From the NCBI RefSeq assembly GCF_032854445.1, contig NC_088302.1, forward strand, positions 46,784,521-46,848,520: 64,000 bases of DNA. Direction: 5' to 3'. Of this stretch, positions 1-12,500 are shown piece by piece. The notes beneath the pieces are model-generated. The model did no database searches. It was not told the origin of the DNA and saw nothing but the letters and a program-made list of their open reading frames with translations. Origin of the DNA: Liolophura sinensis. Its lineage: Eukaryota > Mollusca > Polyplacophora > Chitonida > Chitonidae. The position numbers were made by a program, and so were the translations under genes. Every line of letters starts with the position of its first letter. The first letter of the stretch is position 1.

Positions 1-3000
1 CTCAAATCCATCCATGGCCTCTTGGTGGTAATAAGCATCGTTAACGTAGTACGGCATCGAGTTGGTGAACGACTGAGAAGAGTTTGGTCTTTCTCTAGAG
101 GGGCTTCGAGCGCAGGCAGAGAAAAAGGTATAGAGGAGAATGAGGGTAAGGATAACTGCCCAGACGATGAAACCGATGACAGTGTTGTGGCTAACCAACG
201 CTAAAGACAGGGCCGAGAAATCGCGGGCTGTAAACAGAAAGAGGACAACGTATATACAACAGTCACGACAATACCTGGCAACAACGCCTGTGCCTTGTAT
301 AACGTCTCGCAGCTTAAGCAAAACTACATACTTATGCTTGTACAAAATTATTTAATCTGCGTATTCACAGACTTGTTAGACATGTCGACCCTGTTGATTT
401 TTTTTTTTTGATTGGTGTTTTACGCCGTACTCAAGAATATTTCACTTATACGACGGCGGCCAGCATTATGGTGGATGGAAACCGGGCACAGCCCGGGGGA
501 AACCCACGACCATCCGCAGGTTGCTGACAGACCTTCCCACTTACGGCCGGAGAGGAAGCCAGCATGAGCTGGACTTGAACTCACAGCGACCGCATTGGTG
601 AGAGGCTCCTGGGTCATCACGCTGCGCTAGCGCGCTAACCGACTGAGCCACGGAGGCCCCTCGACCCTGTTGAAGTTTTGGACTTGGAAGACAAAATGTA
701 TTTAATTAATTTGTTTGGTGTTTTATGCCGTACTCAAGAATATTTTACTCATATGACAGCGACCAGCATTATGCTGAGAGAAAACCGGGCAGAGCCCAAG
801 GAAAACCCACGTCCATCCGCAGGTTGCTGACAGACTTCCCACGTACGGTCGGAGAGGAAACCATCACGATGGAAGACCAGAAAACCCTTGTAACGTTAAA
901 TAAACGTGAAATCTAAGCTCAAACAATCAGATAAACAACAAACATTAGACAAAAACCAATTATGTAAAAGCGTGATCATTTGTTTGAGGGAGGTTTTTCA
1001 AGTTCGGATGGATGGATTGACATCACGACGGCATATACGACGGCTTTAAATTCCATGTTTGGAGGAAACCAGAGTGTCAGGGAGTCAGGGAGTCATGGAA
1101 AACTTATCAAATTTCCTCGTTTTTAATTCTCATTGTTTCTCGGTATTGTACAAAATAATTACTGTGAATTTAGTTGACAAGGTGGAATCAGTTTCATGAA
1201 CAGTATATGCCCTTGAGATTTGTCTACAGCCTGGTAGTATAATTTGTTTACAGCCTGGCAGTATAATTTGTCTACAACCTGGGAATATAATTTGTCTACA
1301 GCTTGCTAGTATAATTTGTCTACAGCGTGGTAGTATAATTTGTCTACAACATGGTAGTATAATTTGTCCACAGCCTGGTAGTATCATTTGTCCACAGCGT
1401 GACAGTATAATTTGAAGGTGTAACACTGGCAGGTCTAAAGTCACAGAAAAGTAATTTAAACTAGTTCTTAGCCTACCTTCGGGGCAGACAGTTCCTTGTT
1501 TGTGAACGCAGACATAGGAACCGGGGATGTTGATACAATCTTCGTCGTCTGCGCATGTGCCATTAACAGCTTTACACTCATTTCGGTCTAAAAAAAACGT
1601 GATTAATGCATATAATTACGAATTATAAAAAAACGAAATAAAACCACAGTAATATTGTACAATTCCTTTCTAGTATCATAGTAATGAATTAAATAATAAT
1701 TCTGATCATCATATACATTATACTAGTATATCACATATCTGGGTTATTTGTCCCCACATAAAAAAAAACAAACGAAAACGGTTCCCGGTATTTATTATCC
1801 ATTGTAGCTACAGATTAAAATTGTCCTAATAAATCCAGCGATTTAGACCATTAAATTAAAAATGACACATGTTAAAGACCGGTACAGTAAATGGCCAATA
1901 AAGTTTTGCTATGGCCGACTTGCTCATTTTGTCTGCACAGATTCTGTTGATACTAGAAAGATGTTTTGAGGTCGGTTTTGGGAGGTAATATAATATCCTA
2001 CTAGAAAAATGTAAGATTCAGCACTAAAAGTAATATTTTATGACATTTATTTGCCCCTATATTTTTTCGCAAAGATTTACATGAGTTACAGGTTCAAATT
2101 ATATAAATAGTTGTAAATTTCGAATAACTTGGCCAAACCGATTTTCTTATGCTTGGGATTTTACGTCGTACTGAACAATTTTTCAGTCATATGACGACGA
2201 GGTGTCATTAGGCGTGTGACTATTGCCGAGGTGGCGTTAAGCCATAATCATTCATTCATTCATTCATTCATTCATTCATTCGGTGTACGTATATACACTG
2301 TGTCTTCCTGTGGTGGGATGAGCTGCCATCACTGACGTGTCATACCGAAGACACCAGATTCCAGCCAAAATGACATTATACTGGCCAAGCTGGCCAACCA
2401 GTCCTGTTTCCTCGCTCCAACTTCCCAGCGCTGAGCGTCAAGTCAGGCAGCATCAAGTGCCATTTTAAAATTTCCCTTGGTATTTTATGGATATAGCTCA
2501 CATGTGATGGAAAGCTATCCCGTCCAGGTGTTGAAGGCATCGCGTGGAAACATTTCTCGTATCTGAATGCCAGTATTAGTCTTATTTGATCAGGGTTTAA
2601 GTAGTGCAACGACTGGTTGACCCGTATCACTACAATGGCTCGGTTAGGGCAACTTACTTGCTCACGGTAAGTCGTCTCAGTGAAGCAGCGCTAGATAAAA
2701 GAGCGGTGGAAATCGCCCTGCAACAAGGAGGCACATTACATGCACTCTATGAATTCCTTCGTCGTCATATGACAGACAAATCGTTAAGTATGACGTTAAA
2801 CCCCAACCCCTCACCCACTCTTAAAAACCATTATGTAAGAAAATACTTACCAACACAAGAGCGCCTGTCACTCCTCAGATAGAAGCCGCGGGGACACTCA
2901 CAGACATGTGTGCCAGGCGAATTAGTGCACAGGAACTCACACCCACCGTTCTCAATCTGACATTCATCCATGTCTAGAACAAAAACCAGACGCTTGCTAG

Positions 3001-6000
3001 CGCGTACACTTTTAACAACTGAAATGTGCATCATAAAAATAAATACCCCGAATACGTAGGTGATTATGGAGCCGAAAACGGACATTTTTTAACTGTATTT
3101 TTTATTTTTTCCACTTTGGCAGTTTTTTTTTTTAAACAGGCCGTCCCAAAAAAGAAAAATCCTCCATAAAAAGAGACTGGGTGGCAGTTTTTATTTTTTT
3201 TTTACAAGGCGGGAAAAAAAAGAAAACCGCCATGTCCCTTTTACGGTTCCTTATTTACTGCTCCGTAGGCGATCCATTATCAAAATTATCTTTTCTTTTA
3301 TCATTTGTTATTTTTCTAAAATTTACGAGTTGCACTTTCTTGCGATTGTTCTCTGTTCAAAATGATCCACAGTCCAGAAACATGGAATAACGAAATATAA
3401 CCGATGTGATGAAAATAACACCCGACAGTAGGTATAGCCCAAAATCGATGTAGGCATAGGCGAAATAGATACCTCCAGTCTTGTAGTATTTGAGAACTGA
3501 GTATAGTCGATTTCGTTTAAATTTCTCATTTGTTGTCGATTTTTATTGTGATTTTTGTACTTTGGTTTGAATAAGCCCTGCTAATTCACAAATGGGTCAA
3601 ATCGAACAGCAACGATGCTGTAGCATTCCTAAACGTAACTTCCAAGGTGGGCATTCAAAAGTTCAAAAAGGCTTTGGCAAATATGTATAGCCGTTGGAAA
3701 TTAATTTGAAATTAAATCTTTCTCAAAATTTTTTTGTTGGGAACAGAGCATCCTCAAAACTATTTTCAAAAAGAAGGAGACAACATTAATTTGAAATTAA
3801 ATCTTTCTCAAAAAAAATTTTGCTGGGAACAGAGGATCCTCAAAACTATTTTCAAACGGGGGATGGTGTCAAACGATTTACCTTCACATTTGTTCTCATC
3901 TGTATCATTTCTCTGATAACCTCTGTGACACGAGCAAATAGGTCCATTGGCCGAGTCCTCACACATGTGTTCACAACCGCCATTATTCACGGAGCACTTC
4001 GGCCTTTCTGGCATTTGTTTGCATATAACAGACTGGTTTGTCGCCAAGGATGTCTGTTGGTGTAAGATATTTGTCGTCGTCTGTTGGTGAACAGCGTGTG
4101 TAGTCGTTGTCTGTTGCGGTATAGCGTTTGTCGTCGTCGTCTGCTGCTGCTGAACAGCGTTTGTTGTGGTCGTTTGTTGCTGAACAGCATTTGTCGTGGT
4201 GTGTTGAACAGCGTTTGTAGTCGTTGTCTGTTGCTGTACAGCGTTTGTCGTGGTCTGTTGCGGTATAGCGTTTGTCGTCGTCTGCTGCTGTTGAACAGCG
4301 TTTGTTGAGGTCGTTTGTTGCTGAACAGCATTTGTCGTGGTGTGTTGGTGAACAGTGTTTGTAGTCGTTGTCTGTTGGTGTATTGCGTCTGTCGCGGTCT
4401 GTTTCTGTATAGCGTCTGCCGTGGTCTGTTGCTGTATAGCGTTTGTCGTCGTCGTCGTCTGCTGCTGAACAGCATTTGTCGTCGTCTGCTGCTGAACAGC
4501 ATTTGTTGTCGTCTGCTGCTGAACAGCATTTGTCGTCGTCGTTTGTTGCCGAACAGCATTTGTCGTCGTCTGCTGCTGAACAGCATTTGTCGTCGTCTTT
4601 TGAACAGCAGCGTTTGTGGTCGTCTGTTGAACAGCAGCGTTTGTGGTCGTCTGTTGAACAGCAGCGTTTGTGGTTATCTGTTGGACAGCAGCGTTTGTGG
4701 TCGTCTGTTGGACAGCAGCGTTTGTGGTCGTCTGTTGCAGACCAGCGTTTGTGGTTGTCTGTCGAACAGCAGCGTTTGTGGTCGTCTGTTGAACAGCAGT
4801 GTTTGTGGTCGTCTGTTGGACAGCAACGTTTGTGGTTGTCTGTTGGGGAGCAGCATTTGTGGTTGTCTGTTGGGGAGCAGCATTTGTGGTTGTCTGTTGC
4901 AGACCAGCGTTTGTGGTTGTCTGTTGCAGTTTGGGAGCAGCGTTTGTGGTTGTCTGTTGAGGAGCACCATATGTAGCCGTCTGCTGGGAAGCAGCGTTTG
5001 TGGTTGTCTGTTGGACGGCAACATTTGTGGTTGTCTGTTGGGCAACAGCGTTTGTGGTTATCTGTTGAGGAGCAGCATTTGTAGTCGTCTGTTGGGCAGC
5101 AGCATTTGTAGTCGTCTGTTGGGCAGCAGCATTTGTGGTTGTCTGTTGGGGAGCAGCATTTTGTGGTTGTCTGTTGAACAACAGCGTTTGTTGTCGTCTG
5201 TTGCCGGGCAGTGTTTGTGGTTGTGTGGTTGAGCAGCAACGTTCGTTGTTGTCTGTTGCAGAAGAGAATTCGTTGTGGTCTGTTGGTCAGCAGCGTTTGT
5301 TGTTGTTTCAGGATCTTAAACACAAACAATTTTCAAAATGATATTCAGTGAATTTTTAAATGATTTATTCTAGATTTTATTTTAATTCTTAGTTAAAAAT
5401 AAATCACTCAACATCTGGTTACGTTAAAGGACAAGGGAAAAGAGCAGCAGAGGAGGGCGGGGCTATCTCCGCGAAGTAGTGGTAATACAATAAGCCCATC
5501 ACCAGTGAGTTTAATGCCTTAAGCATCATCTGAAAAACCATTTAATATTGCAACTATGGTTACTGTGATTTTTAAAATTGATCTACTCAGTTATATTTCC
5601 ATTACAGATGTAGATGTGTCACTATACACGTATAATCGTCCTGAATGTAGAAACATTACATAAATACAGGAAACGAAAAATGTTTAAGCCAACCAAGTGC
5701 CAGGCACCGCACCGCTACCTAACAAACATTAAAGACGAGACAGTGGGTTATAGATTCGAACTTCAGAAATTTGGAATTCCGGGGGGAAATTTTATTCAGC
5801 TTAACAATGGAAGGAGCGGACATCTAACAGAGTTTAGAGCTGGAGCTATTATCATTAAAGGCAAAAGAAGGAATCCTATACCATCTGACGAGTTGGAAAT
5901 CTTAAACAACTATTTTAAATTTCATGTACTGTTCGACTGCCGCCTGAAAAAAGTGTTGCAGTTATTTTTTTAACATTTATTTAATGTACACAAAGGCTGG

Positions 6001-7242
6001 ATAAAACTGAGGAGCCCAACGTTTTTGAAGTTCTTGAACGGAAAATGTGTCTTTTGTGTCTCCCCAATGATCAGTCAATTTATGTCAACTAAGGTGTTGA
6101 AAATTTCTTAAGTGACTAGTCACATGACACGGTAAGACTTTTTTGGCCACAAAAGATTCGCATAGAAAACCCAGTACACCTGTCGTTGAAAACTCACAGC
6201 CCAGTAATAAACTGAGGAGCTGTACAAACTACAAGACTTTAACTTTCAGCAATTATCCTCATTTGGGTTCCTTTAGAACATAGCTATATTCTTACTTATC
6301 CAAAGAAAACAGTGCCTCGCCTGACATGGACAAGAAAAGGACTTATGGACACCTACAGCTGAATTAGCATTAAAACCTAAAATATCTATTATACTACATT
6401 TGATTAAAATAAATAATAAACCGCTTTACCAGATATAAGACATGCTTCCAGCGCAAATGAAAAGGGGTATGGAAAAGACTGGACTGTAATCTGGTCGTTG
6501 ACTGATGGCGGTGTGCTATAGACATGCGCAAACACTTGTCCGCCAAAGGTGTACGACAATGGGACGTAAGCATTTGGGTTCAGGATAGCCAGTCGATCAC
6601 CAGGGGCCACAGAAACATGGCTGCCTTGAGGTAAACGAACCTGAAACATGAGACAAAAAAAAAAGATAGATGATTGCTTTATTTTTTAAAAGACGTTCTT
6701 TGATGTATTCACTACCAGCCAGAGTTAAAGACATGACGTTACTAAAAAATTCTTTTTTCGAAATATTGTTGTGAAAAATAATAATATAGTCCTCAAAGAA
6801 ATAATATATTTTCCAGCTCGAAACGATTTAAACCTAAATGGTGTTCTTGATGATATTATTCCATAGTACTGCAAGGCAGCGACAGTTTTCCAAACTTCCT
6901 GCAGTACAGTGCGTGTTAGCTGTAAGTGGTGACTTGGCTCATGTGATTCAACCTTTCATAAACGCATCTTACCACATATTCACCCTGGTAGTTTTTCTGA
7001 GCCGGAACCACCGTCTCTGCCAAGAGCGTGAAGACTTTATTGTTGTTTGTGTCCGGTCGGTACACCTGTACTTTGAAGTCTATGATGGCCCCGGGCATGG
7101 TGTTCAGGTGCGTCCGGAAGGCGTGGACGGATTGACCGGTAGTCGTGAACTCCACATCAGTAAGGAAGATGGCGGTAGCATCAGTAGAATTGTAGATGAG
7201 GCCATCCTGAATGGTGTGGCCCAAGCACGTACCCAGGTAATG
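1..7242 (-). CDS. Paralogue C: EGF-like single-pass membrane protein with repeat-expanded stalk (partial)
   Basis: Exons read on the minus strand: 6973-7242 and 6430-6640 (beta-rich domain), 3882-5314 (Thr/Gln/Asn repeat stalk ending in an EGF-like module), 2851-2973 (calcium-binding type EGF, begins DMDEC), 1477-1587 (EGF-like, NEC...CINIPGSYVC), 1-200 (transmembrane segment GFIVWAVILTLILLYTFF and start of tail, running off the window). Every join has GT/AG ends; the small exons match paralogue B in size. The repeat exon holds two extra single bases that break its frame, and the first exon has one base more than its B counterpart, so the locus may be damaged, polymorphic or misassembled. No start codon was found, but a hydrophobic signal-like stretch lies near 7310-7360. 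The role is unknown; the layout suggests a cell-surface adhesion or recognition protein. Confidence 0.72.
408..660 (-). mobile_element. Full-length tRNA-derived SINE
   Basis: Read on the minus strand it starts GGGGCCTCCGTGGCTCAGTC (A-box TGGCTCAGTCGGTTAGCG), then a B-box GAGTTCAAGTCC, a conserved body (GCAACCTGCGGATGGTCGTG, ATAATGCTGGCCGCCGTCGT) and ends TTGAGTACGGCGTAAAACAC plus a short A-rich tail. The intact promoter boxes and tail identify a polymerase III SINE. It is the reference copy for this window. Confidence 0.88.
712..870 (-). mobile_element. 5'-truncated SINE
   Basis: Body and 3' end only; the tRNA head is missing. Lies beside the full-length copy at 408. Confidence 0.8.
1205..1415 (+). 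repeat. 24-bp intronic minisatellite
   Basis: About eight copies of a 24-base unit (CAGCCTGGTAGTATAATTTG plus TCTA) lie in the last intron of paralogue C, some 60 bases past its third EGF exon. No resemblance to the exon end. Confidence 0.85.
2249..2281 (+). repeat. (ATTC)n microsatellite at a short repeat's tail
   Basis: About eight ATTC units follow GGCGTTAAGCCATAATC, the end of a short interspersed element (2150-2250). Confidence 0.85.
2580..2810 (-). repeat. Interspersed repeat family 2, copy 1
   Basis: On the minus strand it carries GTCATATGACGACGAAGGAA, ATAGAGTGCATGTAATGTGC, TTGTTGCAGGGCGATTTCCA and GATACGGGTCAACCAGTCGT. The same words in the same order occur at 39550-39710, so this is a dispersed element; class not identified. 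Confidence 0.72.
3882..5314 (-). CDS. Giant Thr/Gln/Asn repeat stalk exon of paralogue C
   Basis: This 1433-bp exon follows an acceptor at 5315-5316 and ends at a GTAAAT donor after 3882. It encodes about fifty imperfect copies of an eight-residue unit (consensus QQTTTNAA, or NAV with a variable residue), from a 24-bp DNA repeat, then an EGF-like module with six cysteines (CSVNNGGCEHMC...CSCHRGY). Runs of Thr suggest an O-glycosylated mucin-like stalk. For a phase 1-1 exon the length should be divisible by three, but it is two over. The frame moves once near 5225 (CAACCACACAACC where the repeat has CAACAGACAACC) and again near 5158-5162 (one extra T on the plus strand). Only the final frame reads into the EGF. 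The other minus frames are also nearly stop-free, which is a repeat artefact. Confidence 0.7.
5614..5973 (+). CDS. Unrecognised 119-codon open frame antisense within the paralogue C intron
   Basis: An open frame with balanced amino-acid use (for example FGIPGGNFIQLNNGRSGHL and KGKRRNPIPSDELEILNNYF) and no repeats lies between the stalk exon and the beta-domain exon, on the opposite strand. It has no splice context that I can fix, no clear promoter and no recognised domain. It could be a captured coding fragment of a mobile element or pseudogene, or chance. Composition looks less random than neighbouring frames, which is the only support. Confidence 0.2.
   Translation: MCHYTRIIVLNVETLHKYRKRKMFKPTKCQAPHRYLTNIKDETVGYRFELQKFGIPGGNFIQLNNGRSGHLTEFRAGAIIIKGKRRNPIPSDELEILNNYFKFHVLFDCRLKKVLQLFF
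6430..7242 (-). CDS. Unrecognised beta-rich ectodomain of paralogue C (two exons)
   Basis: Exons 6973-7242 and 6430-6640 join in phase 0. They encode about 160 residues with alternating polar/hydrophobic strands, including the blocks IQDGLIYNS, FKVQVYRPDTNNNKVF, QGSHVSVAPGDRLAILNP and YTFGGQVFAHVYSTPP. The same domain in paralogue B is nearly identical. I do not recognise the family; a jelly-roll or galactose-binding-like fold is a guess from strand pattern alone. There is only one conserved cysteine near each end. Confidence 0.65.
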
Positions 7243-7319
7243 CTAAGAAAAAAAAAGGTCGTGAAGTTGAAGAAATATTAGTCAACAGTTTCAGTGTAAT
7301 TCCCCCTACATTCCCCAAG

Positions 7320-9545
7320 CAAGTACGAAGAAAGCGAGTACGATGCACGCAAGTTTAAAAAAGCAGTTTTATTGTTACATATCGAAATTATATGTGCGTT
7401 TTTGCAGGTTAGGAGCTTACGTATCTGTTTTAAAGAGGATGAAATTAAGAACGTTAAAATAATGTTTTTTATATCGTGACTTTCAAAGTTTCAATGGTCC
7501 CTTAACACTCCGACAGTTTGCTTTGTGGGAAAAATAAATACCCGAAAATCATTCAGTGCATGCGCTTGTTGTGTCAGATGTAATGGCGTTTTCAATATTT
7601 CTACCAGGTTAGTGTTTTCCTTGTAGAATGAAAACTATTAGTAAAGTTAGCCCAAAGATGGCGATCAGAATGTTGCAAGTCATCGCAACAAATGTGATAC
7701 GTTGAATTTTGTCGAGGTTACTTCAGTTATAATACAGAACTGTTTAATTCATCATGTAGATTATAGAAACCAAGACCTTCTATATGGTTTCTGTTACTTC
7801 ACTAACACGCCATGCCAGGGGACGACAGCGATGACGACCCTACACATATACAGCGTACTGGCACTGGGCAGTCTCGTACTCATCGTGAATCCAGGCGTCG
7901 AAAAAAAAAGACATTCGTATACCAGCCGTTAATCATAATGAGTCTTGTAGTGTTACCTTAGTCATGGCCCAAAGAAGTGTAAAGATCTCAACATTATTGA
8001 ATTTATTCACTAATTTCATTCCATGAATCTTGTATTTTCCTATCGAATATATAGTATAATATAATTTCCGATATATTTTTATATTATATACCATATTTTG
8101 TCAACTTTAGTCCCCAACTTGGTCAAAACCGTATTAAGACTTAAGCCCGGGTATTAGCTTTAATAAAGACTAAAGTGTCATTACTTCGGATGAGGATGGC
8201 ATGAAAATTTAAGCCTGGCTTAACAACCTTCCCCACATGTATAACGATGGTAACACTTAATAATTTCCATTCAAACGAAATAAGTATTTTCATATCTGGG
8301 ACCAACAGTGTACCGTTAATGAGGCACTGGTACATTTCCAGTAACAACGTGCGGAACGTTTCGTTCACCATTTTAAGAAGTAACATCGAAAATTTAAGAA
8401 AGAGCATTGAGAATTTCAGAAAACACAATACAAACAAGTTTAACTACAGAAGTAGATCGACATTTATTTTGCCAAAAAAGGAATATTGTGATAAGGTCTA
8501 CACCTAGTTGTTAGCGTACATCAATAACACATTTTCCCGCGTGATTTGTATATGTATATGCAAGTATTACATGTGTAAGGAAATGGAATGGAGTTAGAAA
8601 TTATTACTTATATTGATATAATATTGCAGTGGTATATTAGGAATGTGGAATAACTATTTTAAAGTGGAGCACCAATAAAAATATGTGTACCAAGCTGCCA
8701 TTTAGTGCACCAGTGATTACTCAATTCATTTTCACAAACTGGCTTTCATAAGATGTCGTAAATCTGTCATACATTTCAACATTAAATATGTATATGAATA
8801 TATAAAATAAAAATCATCTACCCTATACACGGGTAATACAAGCTGAAGGATAATCAATTGCGTAAGCATCAAGGTACATGTGGATAGGCCTAACCATTTT
8901 GTTGATGGCAAACACCTCGTGCCAAGTTACAATATAGAACCCAATAATGTGAGATAAGCCACAAGACCTACCCAGTATACAAAGTAAAACAAAAAATTCA
9001 CAATAAAAAATTCGTGTATACATAACATATTCAAAACAAATAAGGTTTAAGTAGGAATATTATTTATTTATTTGATTGTTGTCTTACGTCATACTCAAGT
9101 ATATTTCACTAATACGACGACGGCATCATTGTGGTGTGAGGAAACCGGGCTGGGCCCCGGGAAACCCACGACCATCCGCAGGTTGCTGAAAGATCTTCCG
9201 ACTTACGGCCGGAGAGGAATAGATGTGCATAGTATGTAATACAAAGTCCCTTACTAACAACCGTACATATAGGTTTGTCAACTCTCTCAAATGTCACGAA
9301 AAGCTGATTAACCTCCCGGCGTTAAAACAATCAGCTTTTCTTGTATGAAGTTTTTCAAGCAAAGACACAATATCATGATCACTTAATAGTGGATATGGCC
9401 AGTGTTGTAGACACTGGAACAGTTGAGACGAGAGTGCAATGTGCTTGTAAAAAGCTGATAAAAAGAAGGAACTTGTGCATGTAGCTTTTACAAATTCATC
9501 CACAAACACCCAGTGTAGTAGAAATCACCCAAATCTATTCTGGGT
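7320..9545. other. Space between paralogues B and C
   Basis: Apart from the SINE at 9068 and a possible signal-peptide stretch near 7310-7360, I see no exon. A 13-base G run at 9551 marks the B side. Expected to hold the C promoter and first exon, which I could not fix. Confidence 0.5.
9068..9222 (-). mobile_element. 5'-truncated SINE
   Basis: Body and 3' end of the same SINE between paralogues B and C. Confidence 0.8.
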
Positions 9546-9571
9546 ACGTGGGGGGGGGGGGGGCGGGGGCG

Positions 9572-12500
9572 TTATAAAGAACTGCCTGATCGAACATGAG
9601 AAGTTCCGTACAATACCGGATATTTCATTTCCATAAGCCGTGTAATTCGTTCGCGGTCAACTCTTTCTTCTTCTTGGGGATTATATGGGCCGTCGTAACA
9701 GAAGGTGGTGCCAGTGGTATAAGAAACCGAGCTACTCCTGCTTCCGCGAGACTGAACCGCAATGGCGACCAATAGGATGATGGTGATCAGAGTCAACAGG
9801 GCCAGCCAGGAGATGAAGAAGATGAACGTTGGTTCACTGATAAGTCCCAATGAATTCTGTGTAGAAAATCCAACTTCTGGAAACAAAAAAATATGGTTTG
9901 GATTATGTATCATAAATCGATTACAACAATTTTAGGCCAAAAAAACACTAATATTTATTTATTTGATTTGTGTTTCACGCCGTACTCAAGAATATTTCAC
10001 TTTTACGAAGGCGGCCAGCATTATGGTAGGAGGAAACAGGGCAGAGCCCTGGGAAAACCCACAACCATCCGTAGGTTCACTAATATTAGTATGTACTAAG
10101 TATGTGTAATAAGTAAATATGTGATAAGTATATGTGATGTGATAAAATAATATATAATATGTGATAAAATGCCACTAAACACTGTCCAAGAAAAGGGTTC
10201 GTATTTTTATCCATTTTTTTGTATTTTTTTCCGCCGAGTAAACTGTATTTGAAACATTGGATTCTGTGGTAGCATTTTGTCAAACATGACCAGTGACGTG
10301 AAATCAGGGGTTTTTTGGGCATTTAATCCACAAGGCTGTTAGACTTGTGCAATCGAAAGACACACACATATAGAGCTGTCGCCACGATATGGCTGAAATA
10401 TTGCCAATGTGGTGTTAAGCCATAATCATTCATTCATATGGAGATGTAAATGCAATCCTTAAATGGACCATGAAAAGAATAATTTTAAGCAAAAAGTTGG
10501 GATGTGACGTCATTTAACTATTTATTTCATAAATGCTCCACAGTGTTTCAGTTATATGACGATGGTCATGTTTATGGGTGGACGAAGACGCGGTGTCAAT
10601 GATACTAACTGGGTCCCAACAGATTGACGTCAAAACCGAGGTCTAAAAGGCATTTCATGAAAGTTGAAATTTGAAAATTTCTATGAAAAATAAATCAAGC
10701 TATTTTTCTTGGAAATTTTAACGGTATTTTGCGTGACTTATATTGAAATATTCACAAGAACATTGTGGATGATAGTTGGAAATTCAACTTGTGTATTGAC
10801 AGCGTATGTGTAATAACTCCCTGCCTGAACAATAGGATTTCGCGGTGGGGAGACACAGATGAGATCCCGGCATGTTCACACACATCTCTTCCTGGCCACA
10901 GGTGGTGTTACTGGAGCATTCGTCCATGTCTGTGAAACAAAGTGAAGATGTAACTTACCATATCCATGTATGAATAAACCTACAAACTAATAGCTTAAAT
11001 ACTGCGAGAAAAACTAAACAGATTTACCCCTCCGTCCATCAAAAAAAAAGTTCAAAGTTAAGCTAGTAATAGAATTATTAGACCACTATGGCACATGTGA
11101 CATATTTTAGATGGCGAAATGGCTGGGACATGTTTACAGTGTGTGTTCATATCTAATACGAATGATTATTCAAAGCAATATGTTTAAGACACATGTTGGG
11201 TTATAATCTGAAACTGAAAAGCACTTGGTGCCTTACCTAAACAGGAATGGGCATCGTCGCTAAGGGAGTATCCTGTTTGACAACTGCATTCCAACACTCC
11301 TGAAGTGTTACTGCAGCTATGTTGACAAAATCCATTGTTGGTCTCACACAAGGGAATTTCTGTGAACAGAAAATGCGATTACATTATTCAAATTTAAAAC
11401 TTATTTTCTTTCATTTACACAATTTAAACAACTATACAACCAATCATTAATTACTAGTCAGCCACCCCAACCCCTTCCAAAACAAAATAAAAGTAAACAA
11501 GTAAAATAAAATACAACGGGAAAAAATACTACAGCTTACCTTTGCACGTTCTGTTGTCGCTTGGGTCCAATTCAAAACCATAGGCGCATGCGCAGTGATA
11601 AGTTCCGGAGGCGTCAACACAGAGTTGGGAGCAGCCATGGGCAATCGTCTGACAGAGTGAAACTACAGATTCGGTCGTGGGCTGCTCACGACACCATGGC
11701 AACGTGGATATCCTTCCTTCATCTGTAGATGAACGAGTCGATTTCCTAGTCAGGTTAACTTTGGTACCATCCAATTACCATATTTTAATATTTCGCACGA
11801 AGAAGTGACGACTTAATTTACCTTCCTTGACACGCACTCCAATACAACGCTTTTGGAGGATATAATTCTGCGCAGCTGTTTTTAAATTAATAGTATTGCC
11901 AGCCGGCTAAATGTATCAGTGACACCGACATGCAGAACGCTTCTTTGGTGAAGGAATATTCTAAAAAGAAATCGTACGCTGAAATGATGTGCACATCACA
12001 AATAGGGTTTTAACAGAAAAGGTTATCAATTATGATTACTAATAGCATAGAGTTGCAGTCATGCATTGGGACAGCGGAGTATAACGTTATTAAAACTATT
12101 GAACATGTATGGCATGTTTTAGGTTTATTTAATCATATTTATTTCATTGGTATTTAATACCGTACTCACGACTTATATGATGACCTTTCCTATGAGTTTG
12201 GACAAATATCTCAGTTACTTTGGGATTCTATTTTTGTGCTGCTTTCTACATAATTGTGTTTGCATGCTTACAACGGCTTTTCTAAGCAACACTGCTTCAG
12301 AAACGTTGTCATGGTTGTGGAGATATTGACCGGCGTACACGAAAACGATGATAATGAATACGCCAAGCGAGACGCACCATTGCTGCCATCACAAGTCAGT
12401 GGTAGTGGTGGTCTTCACAGTTTAGTTTGGTTCATTCGTGTCAGTGTATTCACCAGAAGTCAACTGTAGTGATGGGCCACAAGCGTCATCCGTATACACA

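Noticed and set aside
560-655. Possible tRNA gene on the minus strand
   Set aside because: A-box and B-box belong to the SINE head; no cloverleaf with paired acceptor stem could be drawn and the same head recurs in other copies.
4315-5232. 305-codon plus-strand open frame (SVCGRLL repeats)
   Set aside because: It is the antisense of the 24-bp stalk repeat; long stop-free frames are a property of the repeat, not of a gene.
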